From Galaxea fascicularis (lineage: Eukaryota > Cnidaria > Anthozoa > Scleractinia > Euphylliidae): a DNA stretch of 64,000 nt. Below the pieces are notes generated by a model that worked only from the letters and a program-made list of their open reading frames with translations, was not told where the DNA came from and made no database searches. The position numbers were made by a program, and so were the translations under genes. The stretch lies in NCBI GenBank assembly GCA_948470475.1, contig OX419343.1:23591569-23655568 (forward strand). The letters run 5' to 3'. Of this stretch, positions 37,301 through 52,300 are shown one piece after another. Position 1 is the first letter of the stretch. Each line of letters begins with the position of its first letter.

Positions 37301-40300
37301 AAAGAGTAAATAGGTACTGAAATGGGGAAGAGAACTGAAAGACCTTGAACCGAGCTTTGCTGGAAATACAGACCACGGACTCTAGGAGACTATTGTGCAT
37401 TGGAAACGCCAAGACAAAACTGGGTCTTTGTGGTGTTGTCCGAGGGCGCGCGTTCAAAGCAAAGACTTTTAGTTTGGTAGCGGAAAAAACGGTCATTTTC
37501 AGTGCTGAAAATCGAGAGCTCTGCTGAATTGATTGGATGCTAAAGTTAACTTCGAACAACACGCTAAGCATTTGACAGTAACAGCGCGGTGCATTTCAAC
37601 TTTTACTACAATTCTTCAAGCAGTAACGGTGCCGCATCATTACAGTATATGGGTCCCTGGCGACCCGGCAGCCATTGCAGTGGAGTCTCATTTAGGCGAG
37701 GGTTCAAATAAACTGCTGATGTATATGTGGTGTATTAACCCTTTAAATTGCTACATCAAAATTTAAATTGTTATTTGACTGTGGTCCCCTAAATAATTGC
37801 GATAGGACGATCCTGTGTTTAATTCTCGCGCGGGTTCTATGAGAAAACAAAAACAAGCTTTGAAAAAAAAAAAAAAAAAAAAAAAAAAACTCAGCCGGTA
37901 GCGGTACCTCCGTGTTTGGAGCGCTGTACCCTGACGATTAACCCCGAGATTTCGGCCCGGGGATCGCTTATACCAACTGAGCCCAGCACCCCGCACACCC
38001 GAGTGAATATTCTGTCATCCCATGACAGCCAGTGAGGGAGAGATGTGTCGGCCCCTAAACCATTCGTGACAATCCCACTCCAAACGCGCAGCAAAGTACC
38101 GGTCCTACCTATCAAACTATGGATGAAAAATTTCTATTTAAACCTTATGTGATTTTTAGTCATTTTGTCATCCATGTGGTGTGCATTGACTACGTGCGCA
38201 TGCGTATTGCCATTTTAACTATTCTAAACGGAATAGGGAAGCTGATGCATGCTCATGCATGCTTAATAGGCAATTTTGGCGTGTTCTGCTTCGTAAGTAA
38301 TGGGGTGGCTACAATATTTTGCCAGTAAAACTGGATGACTCGACGCTTATGCAAAACATAGATGAAACAAGACAGTTGGCGGACTTGTTGCATGGCGACT
38401 TTACCAAGGAGTTACGTACCCAGAAATCATCTCGTGCGTCAACGCGGAAATTTTGGACCAGCGGCACAAGCTGCCGTAAAATAGCTTATGTTCGGTCTGC
38501 TGAAAGAGTAAATAGGTACTGAAATGGGGAAGAGAACTGAAAGACCTTGAACCGAGCTTTGCTGGAAATACAGACCACGGACTCTAGGAGACTATTGTGC
38601 ATTGGAAACGCCAAGACAAAACTGGGTCTTTGTGGTGTTGTCCGAGGGCGCGCGTTCAAAGCAAAGACTTTTAGTTTGGTAGCGGAAAAAACGGTCATTT
38701 TCAGTGCTGAAAATCGAGAGCTCTGCTGAATTGATTGGATGCTAAAGTTAACTTCGAACAACACGCTAAGCATTTGACAGTAACAGCGCGGTGCATTTCA
38801 ACTTTTACTACAATTCTTCAAGCAGTAACGGTGCCGCATCATTACAGTATATGGGTCCCTGGCGACCCGGCAGCCATTGCAGTGGAGTCTCATTTAGGCG
38901 AGGGTTCAAATAAACTGCTGATGTATATGTGGTGTATTAACCCTTTAAATTGCTACATCAAAATTTAAATTGTTATTTGACTGTGGTCCCCTAAATAATT
39001 GCGATAGGACGATCCTGTGTTTAATTCTCGCGCGGGTTCTATGAGAAAACAAAAACAAGCTTTGAAAAAAAAAAAAAAAAAAAAAAAAAACTCAGCCGGT
39101 AGCGGTACCTCCGTGTTTGGAGCGCTGTACCCTGACGATTAACCCCGAGATTTCGGCCCGGGGATCGCTTATACCAACTGAGCCCAGCACCCCGCACACC
39201 CGAGTGAATATTCTGTCATCCCATGACAGCCAGTGAGGGAGAGATGTGTCGGCCCCTAAACCATTCGTGACAATCCCACTCCAAACGCGCAGCAAAGTAC
39301 CGGTCCTACCTATCAAACTATGGATGAAAAATTTCTATTTAAACCTTATGTGATTTTTAGTCATTTTGTCATCCATGTGGTGTGCATTGACTACGTGCGC
39401 ATGCGTATTGCCATTTTAACTATTCTAAACGGAATAGGGAAGCTGATGCATGCTCATGCATGCTTAATAGGCAATTTTGGCGTGTTCTGCTTCGTAAGTA
39501 ATGGGGTGGCTACAATATTTTGCCAGTAAAACTGGATGACTCGACGCTTATGCAAAACATAGATGAAACAAGACAGTTGGCGGACTTGTTGCATGGCGAC
39601 TTTACCAAGGAGTTACGTACCCAGAAATCATCTCGTGCGTCAACGCGGAAATTTTGGACCAGCGGCACAAGCTGCCGTAAAATAGCTTATGTTCGGTCTG
39701 CTGAAAGAGTAAATAGGTACTGAAATGGGGAAGAGAACTGAAAGACCTTGAACCGAGCTTTGCTGGAAATACAGACCACGGACTCTAGGAGACTATTGTG
39801 CATTGGAAACGCCAAGACAAAACTGGGTCTTTGTGGTGTTGTCCGAGGGCGCGCGTTCAAAGCAAAGACTTTTAGTTTGGTAGCGGAAAAAACGGTCATT
39901 TTCAGTGCTGAAAATCGAGAGCTCTGCTGAATTGATTGGATGCTAAAGTTAACTTCGAACAACACGCTAAGCATTTGACAGTAACAGCGCGGTGCATTTC
40001 AACTTTTACTACAATTCTTCAAGCAGTAACGGTGCCGCATCATTACAGTATATGGGTCCCTGGCGACCCGGCAGCCATTGCAGTGGAGTCTCATTTAGGC
40101 GAGGGTTCAAATAAACTGCTGATGTATATGTGGTGTATTAACCCTTTAAATTGCTACATCAAAATTTAAATTGTTATTTGACTGTGGTCCCCTAAATAAT
40201 TGCGATAGGACGATCCTGTGTTTAATTCTCGCGCGGGTTCTATGAGAAAACAAAAACAAGCTTTGAAAAAAAAAAAAAAAAAAAAAAAAAACTCAGCCGG

Positions 40301-43300
40301 TAGCGGTACCTCCGTGTTTGGAGCGCTGTACCCTGACGATTAACCCCGAGATTTCGGCCCGGGGATCGCTTATACCAACTGAGCCCAGCACCCCGCACAC
40401 CCGAGTGAATATTCTGTCATCCCATGACAGCCAGTGAGGGAGAGATGTGTCGGCCCCTAAACCATTCGTGACAATCCCACTCCAAACGCGCAGCAAAGTA
40501 CCGGTCCTACCTATCAAACTATGGATGAAAAATTTCTATTTAAACCTTATGTGATTTTTAGTCATTTTGTCATCCATGTGGTGTGCATTGACTACGTGCG
40601 CATGCGTATTGCCATTTTAACTATTCTAAACGGAATAGGGAAGCTGATGCATGCTCATGCATGCTTAATAGGCAATTTTGGCGTGTTCTGCTTCGTAAGT
40701 AATGGGGTGGCTACAATATTTTGCCAGTAAAACTGGATGACTCGACGCTTATGCAAAACATAGATGAAACAAGACAGTTGGCGGACTTGTTGCATGGCGA
40801 CTTTACCAAGGAGTTACGTACCCAGAAATCATCTCGTGCGTCAACGCGGAAATTTTGGACCAGCGGCACAAGCTGCCGTAAAATAGCTTATGTTCGGTCT
40901 GCTGAAAGAGTAAATAGGTACTGAAATGGGGAAGAGAACTGAAAGACCTTGAACCGAGCTTTGCTGGAAATACAGACCACGGACTCTAGGAGACTATTGT
41001 GCATTGGAAACGCCAAGACAAAACTGGGTCTTTGTGGTGTTGTCCGAGGGCGCGCGTTCAAAGCAAAGACTTTTAGTTTGGTAGCGGAAAAAACGGTCAT
41101 TTTCAGTGCTGAAAATCGAGAGCTCTGCTGAATTGATTGGATGCTAAAGTTAACTTCGAACAACACGCTAAGCATTTGACAGTAACAGCGCGGTGCATTT
41201 CAACTTTTACTACAATTCTTCAAGCAGTAACGGTGCCGCATCATTACAGTATATGGGTCCCTGGCGACCCGGCAGCCATTGCAGTGGAGTCTCATTTAGG
41301 CGAGGGTTCAAATAAACTGCTGATGTATATGTGGTGTATTAACCCTTTAAATTGCTACATCAAAATTTAAATTGTTATTTGACTGTGGTCCCCTAAATAA
41401 TTGCGATAGGACGATCCTGTGTTTAATTCTCGCGCGGGTTCTATGAGAAAACAAAAACAAGCTTTGAAAAAAAAAAAAAAAAAAAAAAAAAACTCAGCCG
41501 GTAGCGGTACCTCCGTGTTTGGAGCGCTGTACCCTGACGATTAACCCCGAGATTTCGGCCCGGGGATCGCTTATACCAACTGAGCCCAGCACCCCGCACA
41601 CCCGAGTGAATATTCTGTCATCCCATGACAGCCAGTGAGGGAGAGATGTGTCGGCCCCTAAACCATTCGTGACAATCCCACTCCAAACGCGCAGCAAAGT
41701 ACCGGTCCTACCTATCAAACTATGGATGAAAAATTTCTATTTAAACCTTATGTGATTTTTAGTCATTTTGTCATCCATGTGGTGTGCATTGACTACGTGC
41801 GCATGCGTATTGCCATTTTAACTATTCTAAACGGAATAGGGAAGCTGATGCATGCTCATGCATGCTTAATAGGCAATTTTGGCGTGTTCTGCTTCGTAAG
41901 TAATGGGGTGGCTACAATATTTTGCCAGTAAAACTGGATGACTCGACGCTTATGCAAAACATAGATGAAACAAGACAGTTGGCGGACTTGTTGCATGGCG
42001 ACTTTACCAAGGAGTTACGTACCCAGAAATCATCTCGTGCGTCAACGCGGAAATTTTGGACCAGCGGCACAAGCTGCCGTAAAATAGCTTATGTTCGGTC
42101 TGCTGAAAGAGTAAATAGGTACTGAAATGGGGAAGAGAACTGAAAGACCTTGAACCGAGCTTTGCTGGAAATACAGACCACGGACTCTAGGAGACTATTG
42201 TGCATTGGAAACGCCAAGACAAAACTGGGTCTTTGTGGTGTTGTCCGAGGGCGCGCGTTCAAAGCAAAGACTTTTAGTTTGGTAGCGGAAAAAACGGTCA
42301 TTTTCAGTGCTGAAAATCGAGAGCTCTGCTGAATTGATTGGATGCTAAAGTTAACTTCGAACAACACGCTAAGCATTTGACAGTAACAGCGCGGTGCATT
42401 TCAACTTTTACTACAATTCTTCAAGCAGTAACGGTGCCGCATCATTACAGTATATGGGTCCCTGGCGACCCGGCAGCCATTGCAGTGGAGTCTCATTTAG
42501 GCGAGGGTTCAAATAAACTGCTGATGTATATGTGGTGTATTAACCCTTTAAATTGCTACATCAAAATTTAAATTGTTATTTGACTGTGGTCCCCTAAATA
42601 ATTGCGATAGGACGATCCTGTGTTTAATTCTCGCGCGGGTTCTATGAGAAAACAAAAACAAGCTTTGAAAAAAAAAAAAAAAAAAAAAAAAAACTCAGCC
42701 GGTAGCGGTACCTCCGTGTTTGGAGCGCTGTACCCTGACGATTAACCCCGAGATTTCGGCCCGGGGATCGCTTATACCAACTGAGCCCAGCACCCCGCAC
42801 ACCCGAGTGAATATTCTGTCATCCCATGACAGCCAGTGAGGGAGAGATGTGTCGGCCCCTAAACCATTCGTGACAATCCCACTCCAAACGCGCAGCAAAG
42901 TACCGGTCCTACCTATCAAACTATGGATGAAAAATTTCTATTTAAACCTTATGTGATTTTTAGTCATTTTGTCATCCATGTGGTGTGCATTGACTACGTG
43001 CGCATGCGTATTGCCATTTTAACTATTCTAAACGGAATAGGGAAGCTGATGCATGCTCATGCATGCTTAATAGGCAATTTTGGCGTGTTCTGCTTCGTAA
43101 GTAATGGGGTGGCTACAATATTTTGCCAGTAAAACTGGATGACTCGACGCTTATGCAAAACATAGATGAAACAAGACAGTTGGCGGACTTGTTGCATGGC
43201 GACTTTACCAAGGAGTTACGTACCCAGAAATCATCTCGTGCGTCAACGCGGAAATTTTGGACCAGCGGCACAAGCTGCCGTAAAATAGCTTATGTTCGGT

Positions 43301-46300
43301 CTGCTGAAAGAGTAAATAGGTACTGAAATGGGGAAGAGAACTGAAAGACCTTGAACCGAGCTTTGCTGGAAATACAGACCACGGACTCTAGGAGACTATT
43401 GTGCATTGGAAACGCCAAGACAAAACTGGGTCTTTGTGGTGTTGTCCGAGGGCGCGCGTTCAAAGCAAAGACTTTTAGTTTGGTAGCGGAAAAAACGGTC
43501 ATTTTCAGTGCTGAAAATCGAGAGCTCTGCTGAATTGATTGGATGCTAAAGTTAACTTCGAACAACACGCTAAGCATTTGACAGTAACAGCGCGGTGCAT
43601 TTCAACTTTTACTACAATTCTTCAAGCAGTAACGGTGCCGCATCATTACAGTATATGGGTCCCTGGCGACCCGGCAGCCATTGCAGTGGAGTCTCATTTA
43701 GGCGAGGGTTCAAATAAACTGCTGATGTATATGTGGTGTATTAACCCTTTAAATTGCTACATCAAAATTTAAATTGTTATTTGACTGTGGTCCCCTAAAT
43801 AATTGCGATAGGACGATCCTGTGTTTAATTCTCGCGCGGGTTCTATGAGAAAACAAAAACAAGCTTTGAAAAAAAAAAAAAAAAAAAAAAAAAACTCAGC
43901 CGGTAGCGGTACCTCCGTGTTTGGAGCGCTGTACCCTGACGATTAACCCCGAGATTTCGGCCCGGGGATCGCTTATACCAACTGAGCCCAGCACCCCGCA
44001 CACCCGAGTGAATATTCTGTCATCCCATGACAGCCAGTGAGGGAGAGATGTGTCGGCCCCTAAACCATTCGTGACAATCCCACTCCAAACGCGCAGCAAA
44101 GTACCGGTCCTACCTATCAAACTATGGATGAAAAATTTCTATTTAAACCTTATGTGATTTTTAGTCATTTTGTCATCCATGTGGTGTGCATTGACTACGT
44201 GCGCATGCGTATTGCCATTTTAACTATTCTAAACGGAATAGGGAAGCTGATGCATGCTCATGCATGCTTAATAGGCAATTTTGGCGTGTTCTGCTTCGTA
44301 AGTAATGGGGTGGCTACAATATTTTGCCAGTAAAACTGGATGACTCGACGCTTATGCAAAACATAGATGAAACAAGACAGTTGGCGGACTTGTTGCATGG
44401 CGACTTTACCAAGGAGTTACGTACCCAGAAATCATCTCGTGCGTCAACGCGGAAATTTTGGACCAGCGGCACAAGCTGCCGTAAAATAGCTTATGTTCGG
44501 TCTGCTGAAAGAGTAAATAGGTACTGAAATGGGGAAGAGAACTGAAAGACCTTGAACCGAGCTTTGCTGGAAATACAGACCACGGACTCTAGGAGACTAT
44601 TGTGCATTGGAAACGCCAAGACAAAACTGGGTCTTTGTGGTGTTGTCCGAGGGCGCGCGTTCAAAGCAAAGACTTTTAGTTTGGTAGCGGAAAAAACGGT
44701 CATTTTCAGTGCTGAAAATCGAGAGCTCTGCTGAATTGATTGGATGCTAAAGTTAACTTCGAACAACACGCTAAGCATTTGACAGTAACAGCGCGGTGCA
44801 TTTCAACTTTTACTACAATTCTTCAAGCAGTAACGGTGCCGCATCATTACAGTATATGGGTCCCTGGCGACCCGGCAGCCATTGCAGTGGAGTCTCATTT
44901 AGGCGAGGGTTCAAATAAACTGCTGATGTATATGTGGTGTATTAACCCTTTAAATTGCTACATCAAAATTTAAATTGTTATTTGACTGTGGTCCCCTAAA
45001 TAATTGCGATAGGACGATCCTGTGTTTAATTCTCGCGCGGGTTCTATGAGAAAACAAAAACAAGCTTTGAAAAAAAAAAAAAAAAAAAAAAAAAACTCAG
45101 CCGGTAGCGGTACCTCCGTGTTTGGAGCGCTGTACCCTGACGATTAACCCCGAGATTTCGGCCCGGGGATCGCTTATACCAACTGAGCCCAGCACCCCGC
45201 ACACCCGAGTGAATATTCTGTCATCCCATGACAGCCAGTGAGGGAGAGATGTGTCGGCCCCTAAACCATTCGTGACAATCCCACTCCAAACGCGCAGCAA
45301 AGTACCGGTCCTACCTATCAAACTATGGATGAAAAATTTCTATTTAAACCTTATGTGATTTTTAGTCATTTTGTCATCCATGTGGTGTGCATTGACTACG
45401 TGCGCATGCGTATTGCCATTTTAACTATTCTAAACGGAATAGGGAAGCTGATGCATGCTCATGCATGCTTAATAGGCAATTTTGGCGTGTTCTGCTTCGT
45501 AAGTAATGGGGTGGCTACAATATTTTGCCAGTAAAACTGGATGACTCGACGCTTATGCAAAACATAGATGAAACAAGACAGTTGGCGGACTTGTTGCATG
45601 GCGACTTTACCAAGGAGTTACGTACCCAGAAATCATCTCGTGCGTCAACGCGGAAATTTTGGACCAGCGGCACAAGCTGCCGTAAAATAGCTTATGTTCG
45701 GTCTGCTGAAAGAGTAAATAGGTACTGAAATGGGGAAGAGAACTGAAAGACCTTGAACCGAGCTTTGCTGGAAATACAGACCACGGACTCTAGGAGACTA
45801 TTGTGCATTGGAAACGCCAAGACAAAACTGGGTCTTTGTGGTGTTGTCCGAGGGCGCGCGTTCAAAGCAAAGACTTTTAGTTTGGTAGCGGAAAAAACGG
45901 TCATTTTCAGTGCTGAAAATCGAGAGCTCTGCTGAATTGATTGGATGCTAAAGTTAACTTCGAACAACACGCTAAGCATTTGACAGTAACAGCGCGGTGC
46001 ATTTCAACTTTTACTACAATTCTTCAAGCAGTAACGGTGCCGCATCATTACAGTATATGGGTCCCTGGCGACCCGGCAGCCATTGCAGTGGAGTCTCATT
46101 TAGGCGAGGGTTCAAATAAACTGCTGATGTATATGTGGTGTATTAACCCTTTAAATTGCTACATCAAAATTTAAATTGTTATTTGACTGTGGTCCCCTAA
46201 ATAATTGCGATAGGACGATCCTGTGTTTAATTCTCGCGCGGGTTCTATGAGAAAACAAAAACAAGCTTTGAAAAAAAAAAAAAAAAAAAAAAAAAACTCA

Positions 46301-49300
46301 GCCGGTAGCGGTACCTCCGTGTTTGGAGCGCTGTACCCTGACGATTAACCCCGAGATTTCGGCCCGGGGATCGCTTATACCAACTGAGCCCAGCACCCCG
46401 CACACCCGAGTGAATATTCTGTCATCCCATGACAGCCAGTGAGGGAGAGATGTGTCGGCCCCTAAACCATTCGTGACAATCCCACTCCAAACGCGCAGCA
46501 AAGTACCGGTCCTACCTATCAAACTATGGATGAAAAATTTCTATTTAAACCTTATGTGATTTTTAGTCATTTTGTCATCCATGTGGTGTGCATTGACTAC
46601 GTGCGCATGCGTATTGCCATTTTAACTATTCTAAACGGAATAGGGAAGCTGATGCATGCTCATGCATGCTTAATAGGCAATTTTGGCGTGTTCTGCTTCG
46701 TAAGTAATGGGGTGGCTACAATATTTTGCCAGTAAAACTGGATGACTCGACGCTTATGCAAAACATAGATGAAACAAGACAGTTGGCGGACTTGTTGCAT
46801 GGCGACTTTACCAAGGAGTTACGTACCCAGAAATCATCTCGTGCGTCAACGCGGAAATTTTGGACCAGCGGCACAAGCTGCCGTAAAATAGCTTATGTTC
46901 GGTCTGCTGAAAGAGTAAATAGGTACTGAAATGGGGAAGAGAACTGAAAGACCTTGAACCGAGCTTTGCTGGAAATACAGACCACGGACTCTAGGAGACT
47001 ATTGTGCATTGGAAACGCCAAGACAAAACTGGGTCTTTGTGGTGTTGTCCGAGGGCGCGCGTTCAAAGCAAAGACTTTTAGTTTGGTAGCGGAAAAAACG
47101 GTCATTTTCAGTGCTGAAAATCGAGAGCTCTGCTGAATTGATTGGATGCTAAAGTTAACTTCGAACAACACGCTAAGCATTTGACAGTAACAGCGCGGTG
47201 CATTTCAACTTTTACTACAATTCTTCAAGCAGTAACGGTGCCGCATCATTACAGTATATGGGTCCCTGGCGACCCGGCAGCCATTGCAGTGGAGTCTCAT
47301 TTAGGCGAGGGTTCAAATAAACTGCTGATGTATATGTGGTGTATTAACCCTTTAAATTGCTACATCAAAATTTAAATTGTTATTTGACTGTGGTCCCCTA
47401 AATAATTGCGATAGGACGATCCTGTGTTTAATTCTCGCGCGGGTTCTATGAGAAAACAAAAACAAGCTTTGAAAAAAAAAAAAAAAAAAAAAAAAAACTC
47501 AGCCGGTAGCGGTACCTCCGTGTTTGGAGCGCTGTACCCTGACGATTAACCCCGAGATTTCGGCCCGGGGATCGCTTATACCAACTGAGCCCAGCACCCC
47601 GCACACCCGAGTGAATATTCTGTCATCCCATGACAGCCAGTGAGGGAGAGATGTGTCGGCCCCTAAACCATTCGTGACAATCCCACTCCAAACGCGCAGC
47701 AAAGTACCGGTCCTACCTATCAAACTATGGATGAAAAATTTCTATTTAAACCTTATGTGATTTTTAGTCATTTTGTCATCCATGTGGTGTGCATTGACTA
47801 CGTGCGCATGCGTATTGCCATTTTAACTATTCTAAACGGAATAGGGAAGCTGATGCATGCTCATGCATGCTTAATAGGCAATTTTGGCGTGTTCTGCTTC
47901 GTAAGTAATGGGGTGGCTACAATATTTTGCCAGTAAAACTGGATGACTCGACGCTTATGCAAAACATAGATGAAACAAGACAGTTGGCGGACTTGTTGCA
48001 TGGCGACTTTACCAAGGAGTTACGTACCCAGAAATCATCTCGTGCGTCAACGCGGAAATTTTGGACCAGCGGCACAAGCTGCCGTAAAATAGCTTATGTT
48101 CGGTCTGCTGAAAGAGTAAATAGGTACTGAAATGGGGAAGAGAACTGAAAGACCTTGAACCGAGCTTTGCTGGAAATACAGACCACGGACTCTAGGAGAC
48201 TATTGTGCATTGGAAACGCCAAGACAAAACTGGGTCTTTGTGGTGTTGTCCGAGGGCGCGCGTTCAAAGCAAAGACTTTTAGTTTGGTAGCGGAAAAAAC
48301 GGTCATTTTCAGTGCTGAAAATCGAGAGCTCTGCTGAATTGATTGGATGCTAAAGTTAACTTCGAACAACACGCTAAGCATTTGACAGTAACAGCGCGGT
48401 GCATTTCAACTTTTACTACAATTCTTCAAGCAGTAACGGTGCCGCATCATTACAGTATATGGGTCCCTGGCGACCCGGCAGCCATTGCAGTGGAGTCTCA
48501 TTTAGGCGAGGGTTCAAATAAACTGCTGATGTATATGTGGTGTATTAACCCTTTAAATTGCTACATCAAAATTTAAATTGTTATTTGACTGTGGTCCCCT
48601 AAATAATTGCGATAGGACGATCCTGTGTTTAATTCTCGCGCGGGTTCTATGAGAAAACAAAAACAAGCTTTGAAAAAAAAAAAAAAAAAAAAAAAAAACT
48701 CAGCCGGTAGCGGTACCTCCGTGTTTGGAGCGCTGTACCCTGACGATTAACCCCGAGATTTCGGCCCGGGGATCGCTTATACCAACTGAGCCCAGCACCC
48801 CGCACACCCGAGTGAATATTCTGTCATCCCATGACAGCCAGTGAGGGAGAGATGTGTCGGCCCCTAAACCATTCGTGACAATCCCACTCCAAACGCGCAG
48901 CAAAGTACCGGTCCTACCTATCAAACTATGGATGAAAAATTTCTATTTAAACCTTATGTGATTTTTAGTCATTTTGTCATCCATGTGGTGTGCATTGACT
49001 ACGTGCGCATGCGTATTGCCATTTTAACTATTCTAAACGGAATAGGGAAGCTGATGCATGCTCATGCATGCTTAATAGGCAATTTTGGCGTGTTCTGCTT
49101 CGTAAGTAATGGGGTGGCTACAATATTTTGCCAGTAAAACTGGATGACTCGACGCTTATGCAAAACATAGATGAAACAAGACAGTTGGCGGACTTGTTGC
49201 ATGGCGACTTTACCAAGGAGTTACGTACCCAGAAATCATCTCGTGCGTCAACGCGGAAATTTTGGACCAGCGGCACAAGCTGCCGTAAAATAGCTTATGT

Positions 49301-52300
49301 TCGGTCTGCTGAAAGAGTAAATAGGTACTGAAATGGGGAAGAGAACTGAAAGACCTTGAACCGAGCTTTGCTGGAAATACAGACCACGGACTCTAGGAGA
49401 CTATTGTGCATTGGAAACGCCAAGACAAAACTGGGTCTTTGTGGTGTTGTCCGAGGGCGCGCGTTCAAAGCAAAGACTTTTAGTTTGGTAGCGGAAAAAA
49501 CGGTCATTTTCAGTGCTGAAAATCGAGAGCTCTGCTGAATTGATTGGATGCTAAAGTTAACTTCGAACAACACGCTAAGCATTTGACAGTAACAGCGCGG
49601 TGCATTTCAACTTTTACTACAATTCTTCAAGCAGTAACGGTGCCGCATCATTACAGTATATGGGTCCCTGGCGACCCGGCAGCCATTGCAGTGGAGTCTC
49701 ATTTAGGCGAGGGTTCAAATAAACTGCTGATGTATATGTGGTGTATTAACCCTTTAAATTGCTACATCAAAATTTAAATTGTTATTTGACTGTGGTCCCC
49801 TAAATAATTGCGATAGGACGATCCTGTGTTTAATTCTCGCGCGGGTTCTATGAGAAAACAAAAACAAGCTTTGAAAAAAAAAAAAAAAAAAAAAAAAAAC
49901 TCAGCCGGTAGCGGTACCTCCGTGTTTGGAGCGCTGTACCCTGACGATTAACCCCGAGATTTCGGCCCGGGGATCGCTTATACCAACTGAGCCCAGCACC
50001 CCGCACACCCGAGTGAATATTCTGTCATCCCATGACAGCCAGTGAGGGAGAGATGTGTCGGCCCCTAAACCATTCGTGACAATCCCACTCCAAACGCGCA
50101 GCAAAGTACCGGTCCTACCTATCAAACTATGGATGAAAAATTTCTATTTAAACCTTATGTGATTTTTAGTCATTTTGTCATCCATGTGGTGTGCATTGAC
50201 TACGTGCGCATGCGTATTGCCATTTTAACTATTCTAAACGGAATAGGGAAGCTGATGCATGCTCATGCATGCTTAATAGGCAATTTTGGCGTGTTCTGCT
50301 TCGTAAGTAATGGGGTGGCTACAATATTTTGCCAGTAAAACTGGATGACTCGACGCTTATGCAAAACATAGATGAAACAAGACAGTTGGCGGACTTGTTG
50401 CATGGCGACTTTACCAAGGAGTTACGTACCCAGAAATCATCTCGTGCGTCAACGCGGAAATTTTGGACCAGCGGCACAAGCTGCCGTAAAATAGCTTATG
50501 TTCGGTCTGCTGAAAGAGTAAATAGGTACTGAAATGGGGAAGAGAACTGAAAGACCTTGAACCGAGCTTTGCTGGAAATACAGACCACGGACTCTAGGAG
50601 ACTATTGTACATTGGAAACGCCAAGACAAAACTGGGTCTTTGTGGTGTTGTCCGAGGGCGCGCGTTCAAAGCAAAGACTTTTAGTTTGGTAGCGGAAAAA
50701 ACGGTCATTTTCAGTGCTGAAAATCGAGAGCTCTGCTGAATTGATTGGATGCTAAAGTTAACTTCGAACAACACGCTAAGCATTTGACAGTAACAGCGCG
50801 GTGCATTTCAACTTTTACTACAATTCTTCAAGCAGTAACGGTGCCGCATCATTACAGTATATGGGTCCCTGGCGACCCGGCAGCCATTGCAGTGGAGTCT
50901 CATTTAGGCGAGGGTTCAAATAAACTGCTGATGTATATGTGGTGTATTAACCCTTTAAATTGCTACATCAAAATTTAAATTGTTATTTGACTGTGGTCCC
51001 CTAAATAATTGCGATAGGACGATCCTGTGTTTAATTCTCGCGCGGGTTCTATGAGAAAACAAAAACAAGCTTTGAAAAAAAAAAAAAAAAAAAAAAAAAA
51101 CTCAGCCGGTAGCGGTACCTCCGTGTTTGGAGCGCTGTACCCTGACGATTAACCCCGAGATTTCGGCCCGGGGATCGCTTATACCAACTGAGCCCAGCAC
51201 CCCGCACACCCGAGTGAATATTCTGTCATCCCATGACAGCCAGTGAGGGAGAGATGTGTCGGCCCCTAAACCATTCGTGACAATCCCACTCCAAACGCGC
51301 AGCAAAGTACCGGTCCTACCTATCAAACTATGGATGAAAAATTTCTATTTAAACCTTATGTGATTTTTAGTCATTTTGTCATCCATGTGGTGTGCATTGA
51401 CTACGTGCGCATGCGTATTGCCATTTTAACTATTCTAAACGGAATAGGGAAGCTGATGCATGCTCATGCATGCTTAATAGGCAATTTTGGCGTGTTCTGC
51501 TTCGTAAGTAATGGGGTGGCTACAATATTTTGCCAGTAAAACTGGATGACTCGACGCTTATGCAAAACATAGATGAAACAAGACAGTTGGCGGACTTGTT
51601 GCATGGCGACTTTACCAAGGAGTTACGTACCCAGAAATCATCTCGTGCGTCAACGCGGAAATTTTGGACCAGCGGCACAAGCTGCCGTAAAATAGCTTAT
51701 GTTCGGTCTGCTGAAAGAGTAAATAGGTACTGAAATGGGGAAGAGAACTGAAAGACCTTGAACCGAGCTTTGCTGGAAATACAGACCACGGACTCTAGGA
51801 GACTATTGTGCATTGGAAACGCCAAGACAAAACTGGGTCTTTGTGGTGTTGTCCGAGGGCGCGCGTTCAAAGCAAAGACTTTTAGTTTGGTAGCGGAAAA
51901 AACGGTCATTTTCAGTGCTGAAAATCGAGAGCTCTGCTGAATTGATTGGATGCTAAAGTTAACTTCGAACAACACGCTAAGCATTTGACAGTAACAGCGC
52001 GGTGCATTTCAACTTTTACTACAATTCTTCAAGCAGTAACGGTGCCGCATCATTACAGTATATGGGTCCCTGGCGACCCGGCAGCCATTGCAGTGGAGTC
52101 TCATTTAGGCGAGGGTTCAAATAAACTGCTGATGTATATGTGGTGTATTAACCCTTTAAATTGCTACATCAAAATTTAAATTGTTATTTGACTGTGGTCC
52201 CCTAAATAATTGCGATAGGACGATCCTGTGTTTAATTCTCGCGCGGGTTCTATGAGAAAACAAAAACAAGCTTTGAAAAAAAAAAAAAAAAAAAAAAAAA

